Assembly (NCBI RefSeq): GCF_033439725.1
Contig: NW_026944385.1
Span: forward strand, 4,249,001 to 4,313,000
Direction: 5' to 3'
DNA from: Neurospora tetraspora
Lineage: Eukaryota; Ascomycota; Sordariomycetes; Sordariales; Sordariaceae
DNA length: 64,000 bases
A program made the translations under genes and the position numbers. Every line of letters starts with the position of its first letter. Position 1 is the first letter of the stretch. The notes under the pieces are model-generated. The model was not told the origin of the DNA. It worked only from the letters and a program-made list of their open reading frames with translations, and did not search any database. Of the stretch, positions 36,501 through 47,995 are shown one piece after another.

Positions 36501-37180
36501 AGCGCTCTAAACGTATTGTAAATTTAAAGGAGTAAATTAATTCGTTCGTAAAAGAAATTACGGCCGGCCCGCTAATTAGCACACTAGTAAAAAAAAACCT
36601 TAATTAATTTATAAAGGAATTATCAACGGATAATATAAAAAAGATAAATAATATTTTTAAATTAATCTTTAAAATTATCGGAAATATCCTAAGAGAAGAG
36701 GCTACCTACGAAAAATGTAATAGATAAATTAAAAATTGGAACGTATTAATAAGGTAATAATAATTAAGAGCTTAGCGAATTTAAAGATATAAGGGGGATC
36801 TAAGGACTACGAATAGAATTTCAATTACGGGTAGAGGAGTTTAAAGACGGGGATTGAGGGATAATCTATTATTTAATATATATATAGATTTTAAAGTTCT
36901 AAAGCTTCTTTTATAAGGAGGTAGTATTATAAAATTACCTATAACTATGCTTTGTACATGCACGGCTCCCGCTATTAGCAATCGAGCCTCGTACCGTGCT
37001 ATTACTACTATACTATTAGCCAATAGCATATTACGTACATATGCACGTACAGGTCTAGCTCTAAGCATAGCTCAACCCTACCCTATATCGCCAGACCTCT
37101 GCACACTTCTCCCTCTTCCTCTCCTCGTACAACTACGCATATCCAACCTACCCCCTAACCGTCGCCTTGCCCCGTAATAA

Positions 37181-37300
37181 GACTTCCCTAATACTCTGGA
37201 ATCCCCCAATCTGTGTGTGCAGTCTTTCTACTCTACACACTCGATTAATACAGCGATTAACCTATATTCTCTACATTTATATAACCGTGCAATCTGACAG
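37181..37300 (+). repeat. Right copy of the terminal (LTR-like) repeat
   Basis: Nearly free of RIP changes compared with the left copy at 26118, for example CACACTCGATTAATACAGCG and CGTGCAATCTGACAG. The DNA just upstream (about 36945-37180) also has normal composition and may be the rest of a longer LTR. It marks the right border of the retroelement block. Confidence 0.65.
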
Positions 37301-38165
37301 CATTTCGTCCGGGCTACCACTACCCAAAACTGCCAGCTTTTGTGTTATCGGCATGCCGGCCTCTACCACGATGCTGTAGAATACGAGTAGGCGAGTATAT
37401 GCAGGGTTGTAAAAATATGGCCAAAAGTAAAGTACCTTAGAATCCCTGAAACTGCATGGATTCAGACACTATGGGGGTCCTCCAAAGCTTATGCACTAAC
37501 TAGCATATATGCAGAATAGGGTGTTGGCTTTTGGTGAGAGACAGGGATTTTGTGACCACGCGTGGGGATGCAGTTAGAGGGCATATTTTGGTCTATATGC
37601 AGTTTCTGGAGGATGCAGTTGCAGGGGTTTATACTATATAGACCGTAGCGAGCTAAAGAGAGTAGGAGGCTAGGGCGGTAGAAGGGCAAGGGAAGCAAGA
37701 ACCAACGACTTTTTTAGTAAGGATATTGCACGATGTTCATTACGGCGAACTTTGGCAGGCGCGAACATGACTTTATCATTGGCTATATCCAATCCACACA
37801 GTCGATTCAAAATAGTACACAGTCGATTTATCTGGCCCAGCCACCACGTCAACCACATCCCACATATCCTCATTTTGGTTAGACCCAGCGGTTATACCAC
37901 ACACTGTGTAGGATGCTTCCTTCCTTACACTAGTAGTAATATCAACTTAAGCGGTGAGGGGTAGATGATATCCGCTGTCACATTTGACAGCACTGTGTCA
38001 CATTTGAACACTAATGAACCGAACCGGGTAGGGTACCTGCCATTTTAGCACTGGCAGCATTCTATAAATCGGACGGCTCTGGCACCCCAACCACTTCTTG
38101 GCCGTTCCACCTTCTTCACCCAAACTCGAATTTCAGCCAGAAGATAGGGTATCCAAGATTCCACC
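37301..38165. other. Intergenic between retroelement block and paralog 2
   Basis: No gene. GATGCAGTT recurs (about 37568 and 37613) with TATGCAGTTT between, and a TGTCACATTTGA word is repeated near 37977 and 37997. These look like remnants of repeats. The end is the promoter of methyltransferase paralog 2. Confidence 0.45.
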
Positions 38166-39784
38166 ATGAGTTCTCCGGCGAAGAAGGCTCAGTCGCTGGC
38201 ACCAAAATCACCCACGCCTGCTCCCGCAACTCCAGCTGCTGCGAGAGAACTCACGCCCGGTCCTGCATCTCCCGCTGCTGGAACAACGAGCGCTCTTCCT
38301 GGATCTCACTGGGCTGAACAGGTACGGCCCTCTCACGTTCCCCGTCGTCCGGTCACAAGCCCCATCATAATTGGAATTGATCACTGACATACCTTACTTA
38401 CGCACTACAGGGACTTCCGGAATAGGACGAAAATGATGGGGATTCAACCATTGGAAGTGATGTCGAGTGCTCGACTGCTTCGATTAGTTCGAGTATCCTC
38501 AAATACCGTACCATGAACGGCAGAACTTACCATAGCGATAGCGTAACGGATGGAGAGTATTGGTAAGTTTGTTTGGGATTACTCGTCAGGGCTCGAAGCG
38601 CCCAGTCTGACCTCCGCATTGGGTCTGTGAGGTGTCGTTTCTAGCCCAGACGAGTATGGATGAAGCACTGCGCATGTGGGAGGAAACAGCCAACGCTGAC
38701 GAGCATTTTCAACTTTCATGCAGGGGCCCCAACGACGACAAGCAGAATGAAGTGCTGGATATTTTGTGAGTAAAACATGCTTCCTACCATCGGTTTCACA
38801 GCTGACCAAATATTGCCTACCTTAGCCATCATGCGATGACCATTTGTCTGGATGGCAGGCTTTATGATGCCCCTCTACCAAAAAACCCTGAGAATGCAAT
38901 TGATCTTGGCACAGGCACAGGTACGCCGACTTTCTCCACGGTCTTGGTGGTTGTTTCCTTGTGCATCATCTTGGTGGTCGTTCCCTTCTACACTATCATG
39001 GTGGTTGTTCCTTAAATACTAACTCGACATTTAGGGCTGTGGGCAATCGATTTTGCCAATAAATTCCCTAACTGCAACGTCATGGGCACTGATATCTCGC
39101 TCATCCAACCCAGTTGGGTACCCCCCAATCTCCGTTTCGAAATTGACGACTACAATAAGGACTGGGCCTATAAGTCTGATTTCTTCGACTTCCTCCACCT
39201 ACGTTGGATTAGCGGTACCGTCAAGGATTGGTATGCTTTTTATAAGGAGGCTTACCGGTGCTGCAAGCCGGGCGGTTACATTGAGCATATGGATGCCTCT
39301 GGTACTGCTCTCTCGGATGATGATTCCTTGACTAATGTTCATGCCCTGGGCCAATGGGGCCCCGTGTGGCAGGAGGGTGGAAGGAAGATTGGGTATGAAA
39401 TTGATCTACATAGCACTAACCTAATGCAGAACGCAATGAAGGAGGCCGGTTTCGTGAACATAGTAGTGAAGGATTACAAGGCAAGTTCTCCGCTTCCCAC
39501 AGCGTCTGTTTATCCCAGAGACTCTAACTACGGGATACTTGCAGGTCCCTATCTCCCCATGGTCCAAGGACAAGAAGATGTACGAAGTTGGTCTCTATTT
39601 CTATACCGCTATAAACCAGGACCTTGAAGGTATTGTTCAGTTCATGTTTGGTAAGGTCCTGGGGTGGACCGCGGAGGAGATCGCCATCTACATTGCTACC
39701 ATGAAGAAGGAGATGAACAGCAAGGATATTCATCCGTACTTCATCTACCGCGTGGTGTATGGCCAGAAGCCATTGGATGCTTAA
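38166..39784 (+). CDS. LaeA/UMTA-like SAM methyltransferase, paralog 2
   Basis: Six exons: 38166-38321, 38426-38562, 38724-38765, 38826-38920, 39035-39480, 39545-39784 (371 residues). The usual first acceptor (exon from 38411) would put a TAG in frame at 38423. That TAG is itself an acceptor, and splicing after it keeps the frame and removes the stop. Exons 3-6 match the lengths in paralogs 3 and 4 exactly. The last intron (39481-39544) has a GC donor, AAG|GCAAGT, the normal GC-AG consensus. Motif I is DLGTGTG (residues 138-144), then [42 protein letters not shown] and a C-terminal QKPLDA. If the first acceptor is used the gene is broken; I think the alternative is more likely. Confidence 0.75.
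38941..39018 (+). repeat. Imperfect tandem repeat inside intron 4 of paralog 2
   Basis: Three copies, with a period of about 27-28 bp, of a unit built on TTGGTGGTTGTTTCCTT, diverging in the second half of each unit. They fill most of the 114-nt intron and explain why it is longer than the equivalent introns in the other paralogs. No function is implied. Confidence 0.7.
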
Positions 39785-40953
39785 TGTACGGCTGGGCAAC
39801 AACACCGACCGGGGGCTGGTTAATCTCCCAGGATTAACGGTCCGGTACCTGATCACATGTTTCTCCTTCTGTTTCTGTAAATAGTCCAAAATACGGGGTT
39901 GAAACCTCAGATGACAGTCGCAATTGTTTGACAGGGTTGGCCCCAGACCGAGCGTGTGCCTTCAGCCTTACCGGGTCCAGACCATCCTTATGATTTGGCT
40001 TATTTGGCTTATATGTACACCCATGAATTGGCACGGAAGGACACGCGGATCAAGGATAGAAACATCAGCTGTTATCTTGTCCAATCCAGAAAAGAAGCGT
40101 GGGAGTGACACCGAGAGGAGGGTGCCTGTTCATGCGTCAACCTGGTCGTTTCCAACCATGATGAGGTATCGTGGCTCACGTGGATTGTAGTCGTGTAATA
40201 GATCTTGTTCACCTTCCTGGCCCCTCAAGGACAAAAATTCATAGGTAATGTTTTGAACCTAGTTATAGATAGGAGTGAGGCAATTCTCGATGGATGTCAA
40301 TGTCAGTTTACGACTCTGATACCGTAGGATCGAGAGGTCGATGTGGTGCAGGTGATGTACCTTTATACTTGTGCGTTGCATCAAGGGGTATATGTGGGTG
40401 AAGGAAAGGAGGTACTCTATGCATGGAAGGAATCGCGATGTGGTCACGTCAGCTGTGTACCATCATAGAGGGTAGGTGTACATAGAAGGAATCTTGCTGA
40501 ATGAACCTTGCCGAAAGCATGCCGATCAACACGATGCTGGGTCCGGGGACTCGGTGAGACAAAACCAGGTACGTGGCACGGGTAAGGCTGAAGTAACAGC
40601 GGTGAGCCTTGTTCGTTAAACGGGGGCACCACGCATGTTGTCATGGCGGTGCCAGACATGTGCCAGATCACATGCACGTTCAGTCTTCCATCCCATCTGT
40701 TATTGCATATAAGGATGTCATCCCTCTCATCCGATGTACTAGTTTCCTCTTTCTTCTTCATCTTTAGTTACCTATTTATCAACAACGTCAGATTATTTGT
40801 GTGCCACGGCAGCTAGATCCACGTGCGTGACACATGTCAGACTATTCTCTTATAGGAAAAGGTAGAGGTATGAAAGCTTGTCCCAATCCAACCGCCTATT
40901 GTGGTAGAATAACCAGCTCGGGTCGGTGATCTTGCCCAGCCGCACCTCAAGGC
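39785..40953. other. Tail-to-tail spacer between paralogs 2 and 3
   Basis: No supported gene. It lies between the 3' ends of paralog 2 (plus) and paralog 3 (minus). Near 40868-40900 it holds a sequence also present at 43170-43196 beside paralog 4 (GCTTGTCCCAATCCAACCGC), evidence that the duplicated unit included the 3' flank. Confidence 0.5.
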
Positions 40954-42659
40954 TCAAGCATCGAGCGGCTTCTGCGCGTACACCACGCGGCACGGGAAGT
41001 ACCCATGAATATTCAGGTTTTTGATCTCCCGTTTTAGTTTAGCAATGTAGGCAGTAATCTCCTCCTTGGTCCAACCCATAACATTGCCGAAAATAAACTG
41101 AGTGGCACCCTCAAGGTCTTGGTTCATGCCAGCATAGAAGTAGAGACCGACATCTCTCAACTTCTTATCTTTACTCCAGGGCGACAGAGGAATCTAGATT
41201 TTTTTTTGTTTTGTTTGATCAGCTTCATGCCACATCTTGAAATTGTTGGAGGCTGGAAAAGGCGACAACGAAAAGGGCTTTGATTCTGGAGTTGTAACGG
41301 GGAGAAACGGAAACCAGGGCAGCGTAGAAATACTGGACGGGCGTGCCGGTGAATGGGCGCCAAGGCACGGCCAGCCAACAAAAATGCAGGGCATGTTTAG
41401 GGGATAGCAGCAGAAGAGAACACTCACCGGGTAGGTCTTTTTCGAAATGTTCACGAAGCCAGCCTCCTTCATACCCTCTTCCTGGATATTCTTTTCGAAA
41501 ACATCGAGCGGAGTCCCCAATCGTCGTCCAGCTTCCTGCCAGATCTTACCCCACTGGCCAATAGCCATGTCGTCCTCTACCGTACCGTCGTCTGACCAGA
41601 CAGCACCCGACGCATCCATATGCTCAATCCAACCGCCCGGCTTGCAGCACCGGTAGGCCTCTTTATACAAGACTTGCCAGTCCTTAACGGTGCCGGTAAG
41701 CCAGCGAATGTGGATGAAGTCAAAGAAGTTAGCCGTATATGTCCATTCCTTATTATAGTCGTCGACATCGAACTGTAGGTTGGGAGGCACCCATCTGGGT
41801 TGAATAGGGGATATATCAGTGCCAATTACACTACATTCCGGAAATTTCTCAGCGAAATCGATTGCCCACAATCCTATACGCCGCATTAGTCCCTAAACTT
41901 CCCCATTTCTGACTGATTTCCTCCAAAGCAGTGTAGCAAGCTGGCTTACCTGTGCCTGTGCCAATATCAAGCGCATTCTTGGGATCCTTTGTAAGGGGAG
42001 CCTTATAAAGGTCGCCATCCAAGGCAACGGTCATTGCATGATGGCTAGTAAAGAGGAAAAAGTAAGCCATACGTCAATTACTAGCACTTGTTTGAGCCGT
42101 GTTCCACTCACAAGATATCCAGCATCTCGTTCTGCTTCTCATCATTGGGGCCCCTGGATCCCATATGGGTTGTTAGTTTTGAATGTCTTCTTGACATTTC
42201 CAGGGTAATGCTCACCAATACGATGTATCGGTCACGGAATCACTGTGATAAGTTCGGCCGTTGATGATACGATATTGAAGGATACTCGACTTGATCGAGG
42301 CAGTCGAGCTCTCGATATCGGAATCCCAGTCGTTGTCCGCGTCCTCTTCTGGTAGGTTCTGTAAAGAGCAGGTAGAACCTGTGCATCAGCAACTGTCTGA
42401 CACTTGACTGAAAGGTACCGTATAATCTCTTAAAAAAATGGGATTCGGGAAGGCCGGTACGACGCAGAGGTGTCAAAAAGCACGTATTTGGTTGACGGGT
42501 GATTGACCGACACCGTTAACCCCGCGTCGTGCCTGCCTACAGGTACCACCCGAAGTCCAATCTCAAGAGATTATACGGTACGAGACAAGTGGTCTCTGAA
42601 AGACTTACCTGACCAGCCCAGTGCGCTCCAGGAAGGAGACCAGTCGCCGGAGAACTCAT
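40954..42659 (-). CDS. LaeA/UMTA-like SAM methyltransferase, paralog 3
   Basis: Six exons on the minus strand: 42659-42609, 42358-42216, 42153-42112, 42044-41950, 41873-41428, 41193-40954 (338 residues). Exon 1 is only 17 codons (MSSPATGLLPGAHWAGQ), so this copy lacks the Ser/Pro/Lys repeats of paralogs 1, 2 and 4. Exon 2 codes for the shared acidic region (LPEEDADNDWDSDIESS). The fold carries [50 protein letters not shown] and the terminal QKPLDA. The last intron is 234 nt, about three times longer than in its relatives, with a run of A before its acceptor. All frames join without stops, so it looks functional. The substrate is unknown. Confidence 0.85.
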
Positions 42660-43199
42660 GACCGAATACCTATGCGAAATCTTCTCACTAGACTCAAGTA
42701 TGGATGAAGATGATGGAACGTCCAAGATGCAACATGAATTCGGGGGTCAGGGCTGTTCGATTTATGGAATCTTGAATCAGGGGCACCTGTTAGCGTGGTT
42801 CTTGCGACCTCTTCTGAGACAGGGGAGAAAACACCAGCCATTCCCTCCAGAAACAACCAATCGGCTCAGTTGCCAAGTGATTCTTGGCGTAGTTCATTAT
42901 CTTGGTACTTGTGACCTGCTCCATTCGATTCCTGTTCGTGACCGGCTTTTTGAAGCTGTTCCGAAATTTACCACCAGTCTTCAAGAGGGCATCAAATGCT
43001 CGCCTTCAACTTAGTAGCCTTTGGCGTACTAAAGAGAAGGTTATCCAGGGGCCTAGCTGAAAAGCCATGTCTAGAAAACAGCTTTTGTTTTCTACAAGAG
43101 ATCGGTAGTATGTCGCAACTCCGCGTTTCCCGCTTCGGCACGCATGTCATACTATTTACAGAAAGAAATGTATGAAGCTTGTCCTAATCCAACCGCATC
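42660..43199. other. Spacer between paralogs 3 and 4
   Basis: This holds the promoter and 5' leader of paralog 3 and the 3' end of paralog 4. No coding frame is supported. The T(A)TGAAGCTTGTCC... stretch at 43170-43196 matches the 3' flank of paralog 3. Confidence 0.5.
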
Positions 43200-44735
43200 T
43201 CAAGCATCCAACGGCTTCTGCGCGTACACCACGCGCCAGCGCATGCACCCATGCATGCTCCGATTCTTCAGTTCGGCCTTCAAGTTAGCAATATAGGTGG
43301 AAATCTCCTCCTTCTCCCAGCCTATCACATTGCCGAATATGAACTGGCAAGTGCCCTCGAGGTCTGCCGTCCAGGCCGTGTAGAAGTAAAGGCCAAGGTC
43401 TCTCATCTTCTTGTCCTTGGACCAAGGTGAAACCGGGATCTGGAAGAATGACTGGTCAGCTTTCATGTTTCCGGACCCAAGCTGGGAGGAGTCTCGTAAT
43501 AAGGATTGGTGTAGCTTACCTGGTAATCCTTCTTCGTAATGTTTACGAAACCGGCCTCCCTCATTCCATCCTCCTGCAAATTAGCCGGGATCATGTCGAT
43601 CGGATTTCCCATTCGTCTTCCGGCTTCTTGCCAAATTTTACCCCACTGACTCATGGCAGAGTTCTCGCTAACGGTGTCATCGTCCGAATAAATGTCGCCA
43701 GAAGAATCAAAATGCTCGATCCAGCCACCAGGCTTCAAGCACCGATAAGCCTCCTTATAGACTGCAGTCCAATCTTTAACAGCACCAGTAAGCCAGCGGA
43801 TATAGACGAAATCGAAATGGTTGGGCTTGTAGGTCCATTCCTTGGTAGCGTCATCGATTTCGAAGCGAACGTTAGGGGGTATCCAGCTGGGTTGAATAGG
43901 CGAAAGGTCTGTACCGATTACACTGCAGTAAGGAAGTTTGTCGGCAACGTCAATCGGCCACAATCCTGTACTCCAATTTAGTATCATACACCCATTGGAT
44001 AATATTGTCGGAAGATGTGTAGCAACTCTACTTACCGGTGCCTGTGCCAACATCAATGATATTTTCTGGGTACTCTGTAATAGGAGCCGTATAAAGCTTG
44101 CCATCAAAGAGAATGGTGAACACATGGTGGCTAGCAATGAAAAAGGAGTGTGAGTACAAAATATGGCGATGGTTAACAATGGTGGGAATCATCTTGAACT
44201 CACAAGATATCCAACATTTGATTCTGCTTCTCATCGTTGGGACCCCTACATGATAAGAGGTTCATTAGCTTTACGAAATTTCGTAAAGTGGCTGAAGCCT
44301 GGTCGCCATCATTATGTTTCTCAGAAGACTCACCAATACTCTCCGTCGGTCACACTGTCACTGTGATAGGTGCGGCCATTAATGGTACGATACTTGAGGA
44401 TACTCGAACTAATCGAGGCAGTCGAGCTCTCGACATCGCTCCCCAAGGTTGAGTCCCAGTCGTTCTCCAGGTCCTCTTCCGGAAGTCCCTGTAGGGCGTA
44501 GGACAGTGCGTAAGCAAACGTTTAACCAACTTGACTGTTGACCCTGAGGGTAGATACGTACCACCTCAGCCCAATGAGCTCCAGACAGAAGGCCAAGCGC
44601 TGCAGACGCAGGACCAGGAGTAGGGGATGCTACGTTGACCGGGGACGCAGGACCAGGCGTGGGAGACTTCGCCTTTCCCTTTGGCGAAACTGCCTCGGGT
44701 GCCGGCGACTGAGCTTTTTTCGCCGGAGAACTCAT
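43200..44735 (-). CDS. LaeA/UMTA-like SAM methyltransferase, paralog 4
   Basis: Six exons on the minus strand: 44735-44562, 44488-44334, 44245-44204, 44130-44036, 43965-43520, 43439-43200 (383 residues). Exon 1 codes for 58 residues of disordered tail with SPTPGPAS repeats, close to paralog 1. Motif I reads DVGTGTG, followed by LWPIDVAD (Pro replaces the Ala seen in the other three), [19 protein letters not shown] and [16 protein letters not shown]. The C-terminus is QKPLDA. No lesions are seen. It is transcribed in the same direction as paralog 3, whose promoter lies between them, so these are separate genes rather than one unit. Confidence 0.87.
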
Positions 44736-47700
44736 GGTCGGATGCGCGATGACTTCTCTCTGAAAAGTTAGGTAGGGGTGAAGAAGGTAAAACGGCCAAG
44801 ATATATTTCGGGTGCCAGAGCCGCCCGGTTTATGGAATCTTGCCAGCGCCAAAATTTCCCGGCTTGTCAAAATCCTCTCAAATGCGACAGCGAATGCGAG
44901 CTACCCAATGGAGCGGTCAAGCACCTCAGTTGGTTTTGGTAAAAAAAACAAAAACAAAAAAAAACGGTGCTGTCTGATAGAACAACAGCACCTAGCCAAA
45001 TGAAGATGTATGTGAGCTATGCTAGTCGGCTGAACGGGGTACTACACTGGCCTACCAACCTTGTTTTGGATTGGTTCCTTATCATTGAGCACTTTGCCCT
45101 TATCCAAGTTGCTATGAGCAAGGGTCGTCTCGGTAGCTTTTACATAATCGATACCACAGCACTATGTTGTGACACCTCCGGCAGCACCTGACCAGTGAGA
45201 AGCAAGACCGTTCTAACCCAACTGTTTGCTACCGAAATCGGTAGTCAGCAAGAGTCCAAATGGTAACCAGCAAGAGTCTCAACCCCCAAAAGTCTTCAAG
45301 TCCCGACTGTAACAACTTCACCAAAAACAGAGTGAAATCTGCACTTCTTTTTGGCCAGTTGTTCATTGCCGACATGACCAGACTGGTTCCGGTATCCGGT
45401 ACCCAACACGGGGTCGTGGTGATGGATCGACGCCGACAACCCCTGCGAGACGGTAGACCCGGGCTTATGTACAGCACACTGGGAAAGTGTTCCGCAACCC
45501 CCCTGAAGCCGATTTTGATAGTAACGGTTCTGACCTCGTGGACTGCACTAGCAACGCGCCATTTTTTGACTCCGTTCCCCCGGAGCCTTTGGAATTTCAA
45601 CGGTCAAGCTGGCAAGCATGAAGCTGTCTGCTTTCCACGTCAGTTCTCCGGCTTCGTGGAGTCGCCGATCACTATCGGATAGCTGTGATGATGCCACGGG
45701 CTGCCTATCACATGTTGCCATTCGGCCTCAACAAAATGAAAATGCCACGACGCACTGGAAAACATTTCAAAGCATGTAGGAAAACATCCGTCAAGGATTT
45801 GGGCCGAGGGGGGAGGGGGAAAAGCTGGAACCCAGTCCACGCCGTATCTGGGGAGGCCTGGCACAGGACGAACATGGCCTTCCTCTGAATGATGACTTCT
45901 TGGGGAGCGGAAGACAATGATCCCGAGGACTTGGACAAACGCTGCTCACGGTAGCACAAACGATAAGATGAGATCCTTCCACGAGTTGGGATCGCACATT
46001 TTCTGGGAAAGGGTAGCTGACTTCCCATAGGTAGTATCCGGACCATCGAGGCTCTGTGTCGGTTACGGGCCTCCCTTCGTGGAACAACAGAGGCATCGGA
46101 GCTTTCTCTGAAACGACCGCCATCCCAAAATGCCGGCCTGGTTGATGGAATTGTTAGCATGAGTTTGTCAATCATGTGACGAGCAGGCAAGGACGTGTGT
46201 TTGGGCATGTCTTTTATTGCAGTCTTAGTAGACTGACCTCGAGTGGGTGGTGCTGCGTCCTCGGCTGAGGTGCGTGAAACAGAGACTCGGCTCAAAAACA
46301 GTGGCATGAAACAAACCTCCCGATCTCTGTCACCATTGTCAGCATCTGCGTCTTTCATGGATATTGGAGGGCCCAAAGTTGGGATCATTGGTCTAAGCAG
46401 GAACCTTCTCAATGACCACTCGGAAGAAGGCGACGCAAGCGCGGGGCACCATGGGCGGCCGAGTGGCTTGAAGTATTGCCTGTCCTACATACCTACTGCG
46501 AGAGAAGATGAAGAGCGGAAGGGGATCGGACTTACAAGAGAAGGCATACTGGGATCTTGGACAAAACGCCATCAGAGATAATTGGTTACCGAGCAGCCAC
46601 ATTGGCTCGGGATTGCGCCACAAGGACCTGGGAGGGTGTGAAGATGGCCCCGAAGATGTGAAAGAAGCTGAAAGGGTCAGCATCATTGGAGGTTTAGTCG
46701 ATGTGGTGCACCCCGACAGTCTCGGTCCAGTCGGTCTTCCGATGAGCATGGTCCATCAGCCTGAGCCACATGATGCGACATCAAACTGTTCCTGATTGCG
46801 GGGGATGCTTGGATCTCAAGTGAGGTCAGCACTCTCTTTCCCACTCTTTCTTCGTGGGTTGAATTTCTCTGCCAGGCGGTCTCGGATCTCAAAGTGTGGT
46901 TGGGAAAGGGAAGTTATCCTACGAGTACTTCGACCATTCCACTGCAGATAACGAACGGGGCATTGAGGGCGACAGGTGGTGTTTTGTGGTCTGGGTGTTG
47001 CGACGCCGCGGATTGTTGTCTGCTCAGTTATCGAGAACAAAGCCTCGATGGAGATTTTGGACAAGTTGGGAACCTGAGTGACGTTAAAACAAGATTGGCG
47101 AGTGTCTGGTTCCCGAGTAAGAGCGGGGTTTGGTGGTTGCGTTGGTTCGTCCCTTCCTCGCGGCACTTCCCAGCCCATTAGAAGTACAAGTCCTTATCAG
47201 CACGTCGTCGTGTCTTATCGCTCGGCAGCCCGTCCAGTTCGTCACGGTGCATATCTGGCAAGCACTTCCACATCTGATTGAAGCCATTGGCCTAAACCGA
47301 ATCTGGTGCAAGAGACCGGCAACTGCTCTCACCACCCAACTCACATTCAGGGTCTGTCCCTGTGGGCGACCACTCAATGCGCTGGAGTGCGTGTCGACGT
47401 TCCAGTCCCAGGCTCCCCGCTGCGGGAGCCCCAGGTCTTGCCCGTTTTCGCCAAGCGGGAGATCCCCAAGAAGGTGAGTTGGTGCTTGCTGATAATGCGA
47501 TCTCACTCCCGTCCTCGTTCCCTGCTGACGGATCATTGCTGATAGGTAGATAGCCATTGATAACGCCGACCATCTGGCTATGGGATTGGGGGATTGCGTA
47601 CCTCCTTATCCTCCTCGCCGTTCAGCTACAGCTTGGCACCCCGAGGTGTATGTGCCTCTCTCCTCCCTATCTGCCGTCGACGACGATCGAACCGTCCACC

Positions 47701-47995
47701 TTTCCAAGAATGGCCTCGCCCGAGTACCACCCACCCAGCTGCGCGTATCTCCTTGCTGCAAGATACACGATCCAGCGCAACGGCGCCCATATCAAGATGA
47801 TGGAGCAAAGGAATACTTATAGGCCATGGCAAACCCTGTGCGCCTCCTTGCGACTGGCAACTGTTCAACCCAAGACGCCTTGAAGATAGTCCTCGATCAC
47901 ATACCCACTCAGCCACGGAATACGAACACAACAGACAGACCAAGTTAGGACGATAAGCACAGCTCTCCACACGCCAGACCGAGAGGTGCTACAAG
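44736..47995. other. Long intergenic region upstream of the ammonium permease
   Basis: About 3.3 kb with promoters of paralog 4 (minus) and the ammonium permease (plus). Long open frames exist (234 codons on the minus strand at 45708-46412) but have no family resemblance and biased, shadow-like composition. No gene is claimed. The last 500 bases contain a GATA cluster. Confidence 0.45.
47491..47562 (+). promoter_or_regulatory. GATA cluster, candidate nitrogen-regulator (NIT2/AreA) site
   Basis: Four GATA words on the plus strand start at 47491, 47541, 47549 and 47559; the last three fall within 22 bp (GATAGGTAGATAGCC, then GATAAC). NIT2 and AreA bind best to two or more GATA cores within about 30 bp. 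The cluster lies about 435 bp before the ATG of an ammonium permease gene, which this factor controls in ascomycetes. The link is inferred from position and motif. Confidence 0.55.

Larger units (their letters stand above)
26118..37300. mobile_element. RIP-degraded Ty3/gypsy retrotransposon block
   Basis: About 11 kb of extremely AT-rich DNA lies between two copies of a 120-bp terminal sequence (26118-26237 and 37181-37300, same orientation). Inside, fragments of Ty3/gypsy pol can be read on both strands: a reverse transcriptase on the minus strand (about 30260-30880) and a reverse transcriptase, RNase H and integrase series on the plus strand (about 33240-36250). Every frame is broken by stops and by D-to-N changes, as RIP produces. 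The two orientations mean at least two elements, nested or head-to-head. Such blocks are normally heterochromatic and DNA-methylated in Neurospora. Exact element borders cannot be fixed by eye. Confidence 0.85.

Noticed and set aside
45708-46412. 234-codon minus-strand frame upstream of the permease
   Set aside because: No family resemblance, no good start context, no domain-like hydrophobic pattern; probably chance in GC-balanced intergenic DNA.
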